Below, piece after piece: positions 1 through 8,539 of a stretch of DNA of 64,000 nt. The translations under genes were made by a program, and so were the position numbers. Source of the stretch: SHVO01 sp964576515 (lineage in GTDB: Bacteria > Pseudomonadota > Alphaproteobacteria > Rhodospirillales > Rhodospirillaceae); assembly GCA_964576515.1 (NCBI GenBank), contig CAZNUW010000001.1, positions 124,001 to 188,000 of the forward strand, in the 5' to 3' direction. The first letter of the stretch is position 1, and each line of letters opens with the position of its first letter. The notes beneath the pieces are model-generated. The model saw nothing but the letters and a program-made list of their open reading frames with translations. It did no database searches and was not told where the DNA came from.

Positions 1-403
1 GGCTGAGAATGCCGCCGGCGATCTCGCCCACCTCGCCGAAGAACAGATAGTGGTGCAGATCGAACATCCACAGTTCGACGCGGTCCCACTTGCTGTCCCA
101 GCGCGCGACGATGTTTCCCGCCTGATCGGCATAAGCCCCCTCCTCGCCCGCGTAGCGGACAAGGTGCAGGCCGAATGTCCGTTTCGCGAGAAGGATGGAG
201 CGGACGGGCGTATCGGTTTCGGTGGTGATTCGCGTGATCGCCGCCGCGACGGCGCCAATCTCTTGAATCTGGGCGTCGCGGGCGTGCGGCGCGGCGATCC
301 AATAGTCTTTATAGACAAGGATCGTGCCCGTGAGGCCGAAGAGGGCCAACATCACGCCGACGAGGCCACCGGTCCAACGGTGAAGGAGATCAATGGCTCT
401 CAT
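1..403 (-). CDS. PepSY-associated membrane protein, partial (C-terminus outside window)
   Basis: The reading frame runs off the left window edge, so about 134 N-terminal residues are visible. It opens with an LLHRWTGG motif and one hydrophobic segment at about residues 10-31, then a periplasmic-looking stretch and a DLHHYLFFGE motif. The histidine-bearing LHRWTG and DLHH motifs are typical of PepSY-associated TM proteins, the so-called iron-regulated membrane proteins, some of which reduce ferric siderophores. The ATG at 401-403 lies only 21 bp after the stop of the TonB-dependent receptor on the same strand, so the two probably share a transcript and a role in iron uptake. The family call is secure; the exact substrate is inference. 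Confidence 0.8.
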   Translation of the reverse strand, partial: MRAIDLLHRWTGGLVGVMLALFGLTGTILVYKDYWIAAPHARDAQIQEIGAVAAAITRITTETDTPVRSILLAKRTFGLHLVRYAGEEGAYADQAGNIVARWDSKWDRVELWMFDLHHYLFFGEVGEIAGGILS

Positions 404-424
404 CGGATGCGACGTCCCCTAAAG

Positions 425-2545
425 CTAGAAGCGGTATTCCCAGCCGAGGGTCACGGTGCGGCCGCGGCCCGCGAAATAGGCGAAGTTGTCGGTGGGGCGT
501 CCCGTGTCGCTGCTATAGTCGATATAGGCTTTGTCGAACAGGTTCTGGACGCTGAGGGACACCGCGCCGATCTCAAGCTGATAACGGGCCGAGATATCCA
601 TCAAGCTGTAACCTTCAAAACTGTTGCGCGGATCGGCGCCGAAGAAGTCGCGCTTGATGAAGAACTGATTTTGCACGCGCGCGGAGAACGGGCCCGCGCT
701 GTAGGAAAGCGCGAGGTTGACGCGGTCGGGCGAGATATTCGCGCCGTCGAGGTCGATATCGACCGTGCCGTCGCCGTTGCTGTCGGTCTTGCCGTTGAGA
801 TGGGCGTAACCGGCCGTCGCAACGAGGCCGTCGATGGGCGTATGCCAATTGGCGTTGAGCTCGAGACCGTCGATCTCGACGCGCTGGCGCTGCACTTCAT
901 AGATGCCGTTCACGAGCACCAGAAGCTGGCCTTTCGTGCTGGTGGACCAGAAGTAGGTGGCGGTCGCTTCGATGTCGCCGTATTTGCCTTCGATGCCGAT
1001 CTCCTTGTTGTTGGAGATGATCGGGCTGATATCGAGGAAGTTGTCGATATCAACGCCGGCCGTCGACACGGCGCGCGTGATGCGGCCGACGTCAGGCACG
1101 GTGTAGCCCTCCGCGTAGCTGCCGTAGGCACGCACGCCTTTGACCGGCTCGACAATGATCCCGGCATTGAACAGTTCGTCGCTGAACTTCGGTGCGCCGC
1201 CGGACACGAAGCGCGAGCCGTAGGACGCGAGCGTCGTGTAGTCGTCGATCTTGATACGCACGTTTTCCTGACGCACACCGCCCGCCAGGCGGACTTTTTC
1301 CTCGAACAACGCGAGGTTCACCTGCCCGAACGGCGCGAAGCTGCGGAAGTCCGTGGGCGGCACCCACACGCGGTCTGTGGCGATGAGGGCCTGCTCGGTC
1401 TTGTCGTAAATAACGTCGAGCCCGACGGACGCGGTCAGCGCCTCGAACCCGGGGATCTCGCGCTCGTAGCTGACCTTGCCGCCCACTTTGCGCGAGCGGT
1501 TCTCGGACTGGTCGAAGAGGGTGTTCAGGGGCGCAATGCTTGCGTCCTGGAACGTGGCGATGGGGTAGATCTCGCCGCCGAAGGTATCGTGCGTGCGGTT
1601 GAAGAACACCTGGCTGATGAAATTGCCGCCGGACACGTCCTCATCGATGAAGGACAGCGCGAGGCTTTCATTGCGGTTGGCGGCCGGCTTTCCCGGAGGC
1701 GCGCCGCGCACGGCGCTGGTGGGGATACCGGTGACGCGATTGCCCGCGACGGCGAGGAAATCTCCATCGCCCTTCAGCTCAAAGCGATTGGCGATGAGGT
1801 CGAGGCGGGCGCTCTCGTCGACCTGATACCCGAAGCGGCCGAAGATCGACCAGCTTTTGGAATCCATTAACTCGCCCTGGGTGAGGTTGATCCCAACGCG
1901 ACGGCCCGCGCCGTCATAGAACGCCCCGCGCGATTCATAAGCCGCGCCGACCGTGGCGTCGGTGTTGCCCTCGCGCCAGCTGACCAGTCCGGCGGTTTTC
2001 GCACCGATGGCGTCGCCGAAATCATGCGCCGCCGTGCCTTGCAGCAGGAAACGGCCGGATACGCCGTCCACGTCGGGCGCGCCGACGGTGACCTGGTTGA
2101 CGATGCCGCCCGTACCGCCGATGCCTTGCAGGGCGTTGGAGCCGTAGATGAGTTCAACGCGATCGACGAAGAAGGCGTCGATGGTGAAGCCGTCGCGCGA
2201 TCCGTCGCGCAGGGGCGTGGATTGCGGGATGCCGTTGATCGCATAGAGCGGCGAACGGCCGCGCAGCGATTCACCGGAGCCGGAGAGTTTCTGGCGGGTG
2301 GGCGAGAACGAGGGCACCATCGACGACACGGCGTCGATCACCGAGCCGCTGATGGCGACCTGTTCGGCCAGCGCGCGGCTGTCGATGACGTCGACCGTCA
2401 GCGGAAGCGCGCTCGGCGGCAGCTTCGAGCGGGTGGCGGTGACGACGATTTCCGACAGGCCGGTGGTGTCGGCGACTTGGGCAAAGGCCGAGAGCGGCGC
2501 GAGAGCCGTGGAGGCGGCCAGAAGCGCGATCAGACGGGCGTGCAT
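425..2545 (-). CDS. TonB-dependent outer-membrane receptor (siderophore type)
   Basis: A 706-residue outer-membrane receptor that would import a ferric siderophore or similar ligand using TonB energy. It starts with a signal peptide ending near AFAQ, followed by a TonB-box-like SEIVVTATR and a plug domain with RG.SPLYAINGIP-type motifs. The rest looks like beta-barrel, ending in an aromatic WEYRF C-terminus as expected for insertion by BamA. I chose the ATG at 2543-2545 rather than the upstream frame because AAGGA sits about 9 nt before it and the signal peptide begins there. It is followed within 21 bp by a PepSY protein gene. A Fur-like box upstream suggests iron repression. The ligand cannot be read from sequence. 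Confidence 0.9.
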   Translation of the reverse strand: MHARLIALLAASTALAPLSAFAQVADTTGLSEIVVTATRSKLPPSALPLTVDVIDSRALAEQVAISGSVIDAVSSMVPSFSPTRQKLSGSGESLRGRSPLYAINGIPQSTPLRDGSRDGFTIDAFFVDRVELIYGSNALQGIGGTGGIVNQVTVGAPDVDGVSGRFLLQGTAAHDFGDAIGAKTAGLVSWREGNTDATVGAAYESRGAFYDGAGRRVGINLTQGELMDSKSWSIFGRFGYQVDESARLDLIANRFELKGDGDFLAVAGNRVTGIPTSAVRGAPPGKPAANRNESLALSFIDEDVSGGNFISQVFFNRTHDTFGGEIYPIATFQDASIAPLNTLFDQSENRSRKVGGKVSYEREIPGFEALTASVGLDVIYDKTEQALIATDRVWVPPTDFRSFAPFGQVNLALFEEKVRLAGGVRQENVRIKIDDYTTLASYGSRFVSGGAPKFSDELFNAGIIVEPVKGVRAYGSYAEGYTVPDVGRITRAVSTAGVDIDNFLDISPIISNNKEIGIEGKYGDIEATATYFWSTSTKGQLLVLVNGIYEVQRQRVEIDGLELNANWHTPIDGLVATAGYAHLNGKTDSNGDGTVDIDLDGANISPDRVNLALSYSAGPFSARVQNQFFIKRDFFGADPRNSFEGYSLMDISARYQLEIGAVSLSVQNLFDKAYIDYSSDTGRPTDNFAYFAGRGRTVTLGWEYRF

Positions 2546-2590
2546 TTTTGGTTTTCCTTGAATGGGCGACACGGCTGCACTGGGTGTTAG

Positions 2591-2605
2591 TGCAACTCAT
2601 TCGCA
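2591..2605 (-). promoter_or_regulatory. Candidate Fur box upstream of the TonB receptor
   Basis: On the minus strand the site reads TGCGAATGAGTTGCA, an interrupted palindrome (TGC-A-T-A-T-GCA positions symmetric) that resembles alphaproteobacterial Fur boxes. It lies about 46 bp before the receptor ATG. Matching is by eye to remembered consensus forms. Confidence 0.5.
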
Positions 2606-2712
2606 TATTCAAGATAGGGATGCCCCCTCGCCTCTGTGCGGGTTCAGCGGCTAATTCAATAAAAACAAAGACTTATTGTGTGGCGCGAAGGACACGCAGT
2701 GGGAGAATGTAA

Positions 2713-3099
2713 CTAACCCTCGGGTGGCGGTGGGTATTTGGCCTCGAGCCTGTAACCATCCGGGTCGATGACAAAAGCGGCGTAGTAGTTGGGGCCGTAC
2801 TGCGAACGCAAACCTGGCGCGCCGTTATCGACACCGCCATGCGCGAGGGCCGCGGCATGAAAGCGGTCGACCGCCTCGGCCGTCGGCGCGGCGAAGGCGA
2901 GGTGGAAGCCCCTGCCCGGCGGTTGCGCCTCGTCGTGTTGCGCGAGCACCAAGCGGTCGTTCTCCGCCCCGGCCAAGCCGTACCCGATCGTCTTCTCGCC
3001 GGTGAATACCCGCGCGTAACCGAGCGCGCCCATGGCGGCGTCGTAGAAGACCAGGCTGCGCGCAAGATCGCGCACGCCGAAGGAGATGTGACCGAGCAT
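2713..3099 (-). CDS. VOC family protein (glyoxalase/bleomycin-resistance fold)
   Basis: A 128-residue single-module vicinal-oxygen-chelate protein. It begins MLGHISFGVRDLARS with a metal-ligand-type His at residue 4 and contains the typical FHLAFAAP strand and a C-terminal FVIDPDGYRLEAKY strand. Members are metal-dependent lyases, dioxygenases or resistance proteins, and the substrate cannot be predicted. The open frame extends much further upstream, but that extension lies antisense to the PLP-lyase gene; the ATG at 3097-3099 matches the usual start of the family. It is transcribed divergently from the PLP lyase with about 90 bp between them, and is followed by the TonB receptor unit on the same strand. 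Confidence 0.85.
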   Translation of the reverse strand: MLGHISFGVRDLARSLVFYDAAMGALGYARVFTGEKTIGYGLAGAENDRLVLAQHDEAQPPGRGFHLAFAAPTAEAVDRFHAAALAHGGVDNGAPGLRSQYGPNYYAAFVIDPDGYRLEAKYPPPPEG

Positions 3100-3192
3100 G
3101 GGAAGGTTTCTCGCGCTTCGCAGATGAAGGAAACGGACATAGGTTATGCTGAACATCCCTGCTCTGAAAGCCTGTGATCTGAAAGTTTGGCC

Positions 3193-4203
3193 ATGACGCC
3201 CTTCACACCCGACACCGCACATGTCCTCGCGCTGCTGCGCGCTTGCCCCGCCTACAAACCGACGCCGCTGCAACGGGTTGCGTTCGGCGCACACACGCTG
3301 CTCATCAAGGATGAAACCAACCGCATGGGATTGGGCGCCTTCAAGGCGCTTGGCGGTCCCTATGCCGTCGCACGGCTGATCGAGGACGCTTACGGAAAGA
3401 CGCTTCAACCGCAGGACTTCGGCGACGTCAAGGTGCGCGCCTTCGCAGCGACGATGACCTTCGTGTGCGCGAGCGCCGGCAACCACGGCATGGCGGTGGC
3501 CGCGGGCGCGCGTGTTTTCGGCGCGAAAGCTCGCATCCATCTTTCGCGTGCGGTCTCGGAGACCTTCGCGGTGCGCCTGCGCGCGCAAGGCGCCGACGTC
3601 GTGCGCTCGGGTGCGACGTACGAGGAGAGCCTGACCGCCGCCGAGGATGATGCGTGGCACAGCGGCGCGATCTTACTTTCGGACACCTGCGGCGCCGACA
3701 TGGCGCGCCCACCGGCCTTGGTCATGGAAGGCTACACCGTCATCCCGGAAGAACTGCGCCAGGCCTTCGCGGCGGATGCCGCTTGGCCGACGCATGCGTT
3801 CCTGCAAGCAGGCGTGGGCGGTTTGGCGGGCGCCGTCGCGCATATGATCCGTGCGACGTGGGCCGTACAGCCGGAGATCATCGTGGTGGAGCCGGACGCG
3901 GCCCCATGCCTTGCGGAGAGCAGCAAGGCCGGAAAACCCATTATCGTCGAAGGACCGGTGTCGAACATGGGGCGCCTTGATTGCAAGGAGCCCTCGCATT
4001 TAGCTTTCACGGTGCTGGAGCAAGCCCGCGTGAGCTACGCGCGCGTCAGCGATACCGCCGCAACCGCAGCCGCCGCGCGATTGAAGGCCGACTACCGGAT
4101 CGCGAGCACACCGTCGGGCGTGGCGGGGTTCGCCGCGTTGTGCGAGACCACGTTGCCGCCGGGCGCGCGCCCCCTGGTGATTATCTCGGAAGCCGCGCCG
4201 TAG
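3193..4203 (+). CDS. PLP-dependent diaminopropionate ammonia-lyase-like enzyme
   Basis: A 336-residue fold-type II PLP enzyme. KDETNRMGLGAFKALGG carries the Schiff-base lysine (about Lys51), SAGNHGMAVA is the substrate or cofactor loop, and GVGGLAGAVA is the phosphate-binding glycine loop. The spacing and the THAFLQAGVGG motif resemble 2,3-diaminopropionate ammonia-lyase (YgeX/DpaL) more than threonine synthase or threonine dehydratase, but the protein is shorter than the roughly 400-residue E. coli enzyme. I start it at the ATG at 3193; an in-frame TTG two codons earlier is possible. Its 3' end overlaps the convergent ABC exporter gene by 23 bp. A general amino-acid ammonia-lyase role is secure; the exact substrate is inference. 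Confidence 0.75.
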   Translation: MTPFTPDTAHVLALLRACPAYKPTPLQRVAFGAHTLLIKDETNRMGLGAFKALGGPYAVARLIEDAYGKTLQPQDFGDVKVRAFAATMTFVCASAGNHGMAVAAGARVFGAKARIHLSRAVSETFAVRLRAQGADVVRSGATYEESLTAAEDDAWHSGAILLSDTCGADMARPPALVMEGYTVIPEELRQAFAADAAWPTHAFLQAGVGGLAGAVAHMIRATWAVQPEIIVVEPDAAPCLAESSKAGKPIIVEGPVSNMGRLDCKEPSHLAFTVLEQARVSYARVSDTAATAAAARLKADYRIASTPSGVAGFAALCETTLPPGARPLVIISEAAP

Positions 4204-6028
4204 AGCCGCCCTCTTCCGTGGACTTCTGCTGCTTGGTCCAGGCGGCTGCGTAGGCGCCGTTCAACGCCAGAAGCTCGGCATGATTGCCACGCTCGACAAT
4301 CACGCCATCCTCAAGCACCAATATCTGATCGGCGTCGACGATTGTCGAGAGACGGTGCGCGATGACAAGGGTCGTGCGGCCTGTGCTGACCTCGCGCAGG
4401 TTGGCCTGAATCTCCTTCTCGGTATGGGTATCGAGCGCGGAGGTCGCTTCGTCGAAGATCAGAATCGGCGCATTCTTGAGGATGACGCGCGCAATGGCGA
4501 CGCGCTGCTTTTCGCCGCCGGAGAGCTTGAGCCCACGTTCGCCCACCAGCGTCTGGTAGCCGTCCGGAAGGGCGGCGATGAAGCGATGGATATGCGCGAG
4601 TTCAGCCGCGCGGGCGACATCATCGTCCGAAGCGCCCGGCCTCGCGTAGGCGAGATTGTAGCGGATGGTGTTGTTGAACAGCACGGTGTCCTGGGGCACG
4701 ACGCCGAGCGCGGCGCGCACGCTTGCCTGCCGGACCTCGCGGATGTCCTGGCCGTCGATCAAGATCGCGCCGCCGCCGACGTCGTAGTAGCGGAACAGGA
4801 GCCGGGCGACAGTGGACTTGCCCGACCCGGTGGTGCCGACGATAGCGACCATCTTCCCGGAAGGGACCGTGAACGAAACGTCCTTCAGGATCGGGCGGCG
4901 CGGATCGTAGGCGAAGGTCACGCGTTCAAAACGGACCTCGCCGCCCGACACCTGGAGCGCGGGCGCACCGGCCTTGTCCTTGATCTCGGGCTCGACCTCC
5001 ATGAGGTCGAACATCTTCTCGAGATCCACGAGCGACTGTTTGATGTTGCGGTAAACAAAGCCGAAGAAGTTGAGCGGCTGCGACAACTGGATCATGTAGA
5101 GATTGACCAGGGTGAAGTCGCCGACCGTCATCGTCCCGGCGGCCCGACCTTCGGCGGCCATATACATCAACACCGCGAGTCCGATGGAGATGATGAACGC
5201 CTGACCGACGTTCATCAGCGCAAGCGACGACTGGGTGCGTACGGCGGCCCGTTCATAGTCGCCCATGACACGATCGTATTCCTCGACCTCCAGCTTCTCG
5301 TTGCCGAAGGATTTCACCGTCTCGTAGTTGAGCAGGCTGTCGATGGCGCGGGTGTTGGCTTTATTGTCGAGCGCGTTGCTCTCGCGCCGGTATTTGAGGC
5401 GCCATTCGGTCGTGAAGCCGGTGAAGACCACATAGACGATCACACAGGCCAGCGCGACGATACCGAACCACACGTTGAACGCTTTCCACAGGATGGTGAA
5501 GACCAACACCACTTCAAGGAGCGTCGGAAAGACGTTGAAGAGGGAGATTGAGAGCAAACTTTCGATCGCGTTACGGCCGCGTTCAATGGTGCGGGACAGC
5601 CCCCCGGTGCGGCGGTCGAGATGGAAGCGCAACGACAGACGGTGCAAGTGCTCGATCACAACCGCCGAAGACCGCCGGACGGCCCGCACGCCGACCTTGG
5701 CGAAGACGGCGTCGCGAAGCTGCGCGAAGGCAAGACCCAGGAAGCGCGCCGCGCCATAGGCGAGGATGAGCGCGAGCGGAATAGTGATCTCGGCCGAAAG
5801 ATCGGCGGGCGCGAGCGCGTCGACGGCGCGCTGGAGATAGATGGGGGCGAGCACGGTCGCGAGTTTCGCCAGCACGATGAAAATCAGCGCGATGACAACG
5901 CGACCTTTGATATCGAGCGCGTTCGGTGTGCCGCGCGACGGCCACAGGAACGGAAGGAGCGACCGTATCACGGCCCAGTCGCTGCGTTGACGGGAGGGTT
6001 CCTCGGGCGATGTGGAGAGGTGGCGCAA
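4181..6028 (-). CDS. Atm1/HMT1-type ABC exporter (fused permease-ATPase)
   Basis: A 615-residue half-transporter with an N-terminal six-helix membrane domain (about residues 40-340) and a C-terminal ATPase. The ATPase shows Walker A GTTGSGKST, signature LSGGEKQRVAIAR, Walker B ILIFDEATSALD and the switch histidine in AHRLST. NYETVKSFGNE in the membrane domain is a hallmark of Atm1-family exporters, which move glutathione-linked compounds and support Fe-S or heavy-metal homeostasis at the inner membrane. It would act as a homodimer. It converges on the PLP-lyase gene with a short overlap. I see no linked metal regulator. Family assignment is strong; transported substrate is inferred from relatives. 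Confidence 0.92.
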   Translation of the reverse strand: MRHLSTSPEEPSRQRSDWAVIRSLLPFLWPSRGTPNALDIKGRVVIALIFIVLAKLATVLAPIYLQRAVDALAPADLSAEITIPLALILAYGAARFLGLAFAQLRDAVFAKVGVRAVRRSSAVVIEHLHRLSLRFHLDRRTGGLSRTIERGRNAIESLLSISLFNVFPTLLEVVLVFTILWKAFNVWFGIVALACVIVYVVFTGFTTEWRLKYRRESNALDNKANTRAIDSLLNYETVKSFGNEKLEVEEYDRVMGDYERAAVRTQSSLALMNVGQAFIISIGLAVLMYMAAEGRAAGTMTVGDFTLVNLYMIQLSQPLNFFGFVYRNIKQSLVDLEKMFDLMEVEPEIKDKAGAPALQVSGGEVRFERVTFAYDPRRPILKDVSFTVPSGKMVAIVGTTGSGKSTVARLLFRYYDVGGGAILIDGQDIREVRQASVRAALGVVPQDTVLFNNTIRYNLAYARPGASDDDVARAAELAHIHRFIAALPDGYQTLVGERGLKLSGGEKQRVAIARVILKNAPILIFDEATSALDTHTEKEIQANLREVSTGRTTLVIAHRLSTIVDADQILVLEDGVIVERGNHAELLALNGAYAAAWTKQQKSTEEGGSTARLPR

Positions 6029-6116
6029 GCGGTGATCCGGGTCCGGTGGCGGGCCCCTGATATAGGACGGAATGCGGGCCTTGAGTAGGGCGCGCAGCCG
6101 GTTTTCAGCGCCCGGT

Positions 6117-7403
6117 CTAGGTACTCCGCCGCACCAGCAGTTTGTCGATGCGCGCGCCGTCCATGTCCACCACCTCGATGACGAGGCCGTTGTAGGTGAA
6201 GGATTCCCCAGCCTTGGGGATATGCTTCATCCGGTAGAGCACGAGGCCCGCGACCGTGGTGTATTCGCCGCCCGTATCGAAGCGCGGCACGCGGATCCGA
6301 TCGGCGAATTCGTCCACAAGCATCGCCCCGTCCACAAGCCAGGAACCGTCCGTCCGCTGGACGATTTCCGGGGCCATATCCTCGCCGTCGTGCGGGAGCT
6401 GGCCCGCGATCGATTCCAGCACATCGGTCGTGGAGACGACGCCTTCGGTCACGCCGTGTTCATCGACGACGACCGCCATATGGACTTTGTTCACACGAAA
6501 GAACTCGATGAGCTTGAGCAGCGGCATCGTGTCCAGCACCGCAACGGGTCGCCTCATGAGGGCGCGCAGGTCCAGCGATTGGCCACTGAGAACGGCGGAA
6601 AGAACGTCCTTCGTGGTGACGACGCCGATGACGGTATCGACCGCGCCCTCGCACACCAAAATCCGGGAGAACGCAGCCTCCAGGAGCTCGCGTTTGATCG
6701 TTTCCGGCGGATCGTTCACATCGAGCCAATGAATATCCTTGCGCGGCGTCATCGCGGCCCGGACCGTGCGGTCGCCGAGGCGCAAGACACTGTCGATCAT
6801 TTCCTTTTCCTGAAGCTCGAACGTGCCGGCCAGCGTGCCTTCGGCGATGAGGGATTTGACTTCCTCTTCGCTGACGGGCTCGGCCTTCGACGTGTTCAAG
6901 CCCAGCACGCGCAAAATCCCCTCGGTCGATTTGCGCAAGATCCACACGGCGGGCGCGGCGATGCGCGACAGACGGTCCATCGGGCGCGCGACCCATGTCG
7001 CGATCACTTCCGGGTTGTTCATGGCGATCCGCTTCGGGACGAGTTCGCCGACGATCAGGGACATGTAGGTGATGGCGATGACAACCACGGTAATGGCGAC
7101 ATCGTCGCCGCGCGGCGCGATGAACGCGAACTCATTGAGCCACACCGCGAGCTTGTCGGCGAGCGTGGCGCCGCCGTAGGCGCCGGCGAAGATGCCGACC
7201 AGGGTGATTCCGATCTGGACTGTGGACAAAAAGCGGGCCGGATCGTCGATCAAGCGGAGCGCCGTGCGCGCGCCGCGCACGCCGTGCGCGGCCAAGGCAT
7301 CAAGACGCGCGCGGCGCGACGATACGATCGCAAGCTCCGACATCGCCAGCAGCCCGTTGAGCACCGTCAACGCAACGACGACGCCAATCTCGAGATAGAT
7401 CAT
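6117..7403 (-). CDS. Hemolysin/CorC-type membrane protein (CNNM domain, CBS pair, transporter-associated domain)
   Basis: A 428-residue integral membrane protein. The N-terminal CNNM domain (about residues 1-175) contains the SELAIVSSRRARL and GxLxPKxIA-like GELVPKRIA motifs. A CBS-domain pair follows (about 190-320, with TPRKDIHWLD and VVVDEHGVTEGVVSTTD), then a C-terminal CorC/HlyC-type domain (about 335-428, GEYTTVAGLVLYRM). Such proteins are linked to Mg2+ or Co2+ export and membrane stress; the hemolysin name is historical. I start at the ATG at 7401-7403, where MIYLEIGVV gives the first helix; the longer frame adds 15 unlikely residues. A 10-bp GTAACGTTAC palindrome lies about 75 bp upstream. 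Confidence 0.9.
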   Translation of the reverse strand: MIYLEIGVVVALTVLNGLLAMSELAIVSSRRARLDALAAHGVRGARTALRLIDDPARFLSTVQIGITLVGIFAGAYGGATLADKLAVWLNEFAFIAPRGDDVAITVVVIAITYMSLIVGELVPKRIAMNNPEVIATWVARPMDRLSRIAAPAVWILRKSTEGILRVLGLNTSKAEPVSEEEVKSLIAEGTLAGTFELQEKEMIDSVLRLGDRTVRAAMTPRKDIHWLDVNDPPETIKRELLEAAFSRILVCEGAVDTVIGVVTTKDVLSAVLSGQSLDLRALMRRPVAVLDTMPLLKLIEFFRVNKVHMAVVVDEHGVTEGVVSTTDVLESIAGQLPHDGEDMAPEIVQRTDGSWLVDGAMLVDEFADRIRVPRFDTGGEYTTVAGLVLYRMKHIPKAGESFTYNGLVIEVVDMDGARIDKLLVRRST

Positions 7404-7477
7404 TCTTTGCTCACAAAGGGACAAGAAAGGATGCGGCGATACTCGCACGATTTATCGCGGCGCGTGCGCGCCCAGGT

Positions 7478-7487
7478 GTAACGTTAC
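7478..7487. promoter_or_regulatory. Short perfect palindrome GTAACGTTAC
   Basis: A 10-bp perfect palindrome, almost extended to 14 bp, between the CNNM/CBS gene start and the tandem repeat. It could be a regulator site for the minus-strand gene; no consensus is recognised. Confidence 0.25.
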
Positions 7488-7502
7488 GCGCGAAATCAGC
7501 TA

Positions 7503-7570
7503 GGAAAAGAAAAAGCGGGGGAAAAGAAAAAGCGGGGGAAAAGAAAAAGCGGGGGAAAAGAAAAAGCCCG
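7503..7570. repeat. 17-bp tandem repeat, four copies
   Basis: The unit GGAAAAGAAAAAGCGGG occurs three times exactly (7503-7519, 7520-7536, 7537-7553). A fourth copy (7554-7570) diverges only in its last bases, where it becomes the left arm of the terminator stem. On the minus strand the unit reads as repeated T-tracts placed directly after the terminator hairpin. Confidence 0.95.
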
Positions 7571-7588
7571 GCGCACGCACCGGGCTTT
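7563..7588 (-). terminator. Intrinsic terminator of the EF-hand gene
   Basis: A 9-bp stem (AAAGCCCGG at 7563-7571 against CCGGGCTTT at 7580-7588) encloses an 8-nt loop. On the minus strand the stem is followed by CTTTTTCTTTTCC, and then by the further repeat copies that supply more T-runs. It lies about 20 bp beyond the EF-hand gene stop. Confidence 0.85.
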
Positions 7589-7609
7589 CCAGCACCCCGC
7601 TGAAACGAT

Positions 7610-8539
7610 CTAGGCCGTGACGACAGCCACAACCGGCGCTTCCGCCGGCTTCTCGCCCTGGACCACCGCATAGGCCGCGGCGATCTCCTGGGCCTTTTCC
7701 GAATATTTCTCGCGGTCCGCGGCGGCGTCTCCGCCGTTCTCGCTCGCCTCGGTTTGGGCGACGCGGTCGTAATACTTGGCTTCGCCGGTGCCGTCCTCGG
7801 TCACGGTCGTCTGCGCGCGGTCGGCATATTTGACCGGCGGTTGCGCGGCGTTGCCCGCATGTTGACCCGCCACCACTTCGGCGCCCTGGCCGTAATACTT
7901 CTTCGGCGCGTCCGCCACGCCCGACGGCACGCCTTCCGCCGCGGCGGCGTCCGCAAAGAACTTCTTCGCGGCCGGATCCTGAATGAGCGAATTCGAGAAC
8001 TTGCGCGGGAGGCCCGCATCATCGCGCGCGGGCAAGGCCGCGATCGCCGCGCCGGTTTCGCGCGCGAGCGTCAGGGCTTGGTCGTCGGTCAGATCGGCCG
8101 GGACATCGTCTTGCGTCGAGCGAATAGGCGCCGCCGCCAGGCCGGAGAAGGTGAAAACGTTCTGGCGTACAAGGGCGGCCTTCGAGGATTCCAGCATATC
8201 CACCCGGCCGTCACCGTTGGCGTCGAACCGCTGGAGGACATCCTCGGTCCCAACCACTTCGGACGGCGAAAGGCCGACATCGAAGCGCTTAAGTTCGACA
8301 CGCGGGCGCGACGGTCCCGTTCCGCCCTGCCCCGCCGCGGGATCGCGCGCGGGGAGATCGGCCGTGAACGGCTTGCTTTCAACCTTATCGACCGCGGCGA
8401 GCGCGCTGTGGAGCGCGTTTGACTCGGCGGTCGGCGTCGAAAGTTGAGTAGTATGCCCAGAAACGCCAAAACCCTGTCGCCCTTGGGCTGACAGGTTGAG
8501 CTGCTGAGATGCAGCAAAGGATGTGACCACTTCAGTCAT
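7610..8539 (-). CDS. EF-hand protein with C-terminal KY-repeats, unknown function
   Basis: A 309-residue protein with no signal peptide or membrane segment. Residues 106-117 form one canonical EF-hand loop (DANGDGRVDMLE), so calcium binding is likely. The C-terminal third carries degenerate repeats that each begin with a Lys-Tyr pair and an Ala-rich helix: KKYYGQGAEV near 213, KYADRAQ near 237, KYYDRVAQ near 255, KYSEKAQE near 278. The N-terminal 80 residues are Ser/Gln/Gly-rich and probably disordered. The ATG at 8537-8539 has AAGGCG upstream. The absence of an export signal is odd for an EF-hand protein; it may be a cytoplasmic calcium sensor or leave by a non-Sec route. I recognise no named family beyond the EF-hand. 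Confidence 0.75.
   Translation of the reverse strand: MTEVVTSFAASQQLNLSAQGRQGFGVSGHTTQLSTPTAESNALHSALAAVDKVESKPFTADLPARDPAAGQGGTGPSRPRVELKRFDVGLSPSEVVGTEDVLQRFDANGDGRVDMLESSKAALVRQNVFTFSGLAAAPIRSTQDDVPADLTDDQALTLARETGAAIAALPARDDAGLPRKFSNSLIQDPAAKKFFADAAAAEGVPSGVADAPKKYYGQGAEVVAGQHAGNAAQPPVKYADRAQTTVTEDGTGEAKYYDRVAQTEASENGGDAAADREKYSEKAQEIAAAYAVVQGEKPAEAPVVAVVTA

Noticed and set aside
50..1870. 606-residue open frame on the plus strand
   Set aside because: It is antisense to the TonB receptor. Its sequence is low-complexity R/A/D/V-rich with no domain, as expected from GC-rich third-position bias.
2546..2712. Cobalamin riboswitch upstream of the TonB receptor
   Set aside because: The region is short and lacks a B12-box; a Fur-like site fits better.
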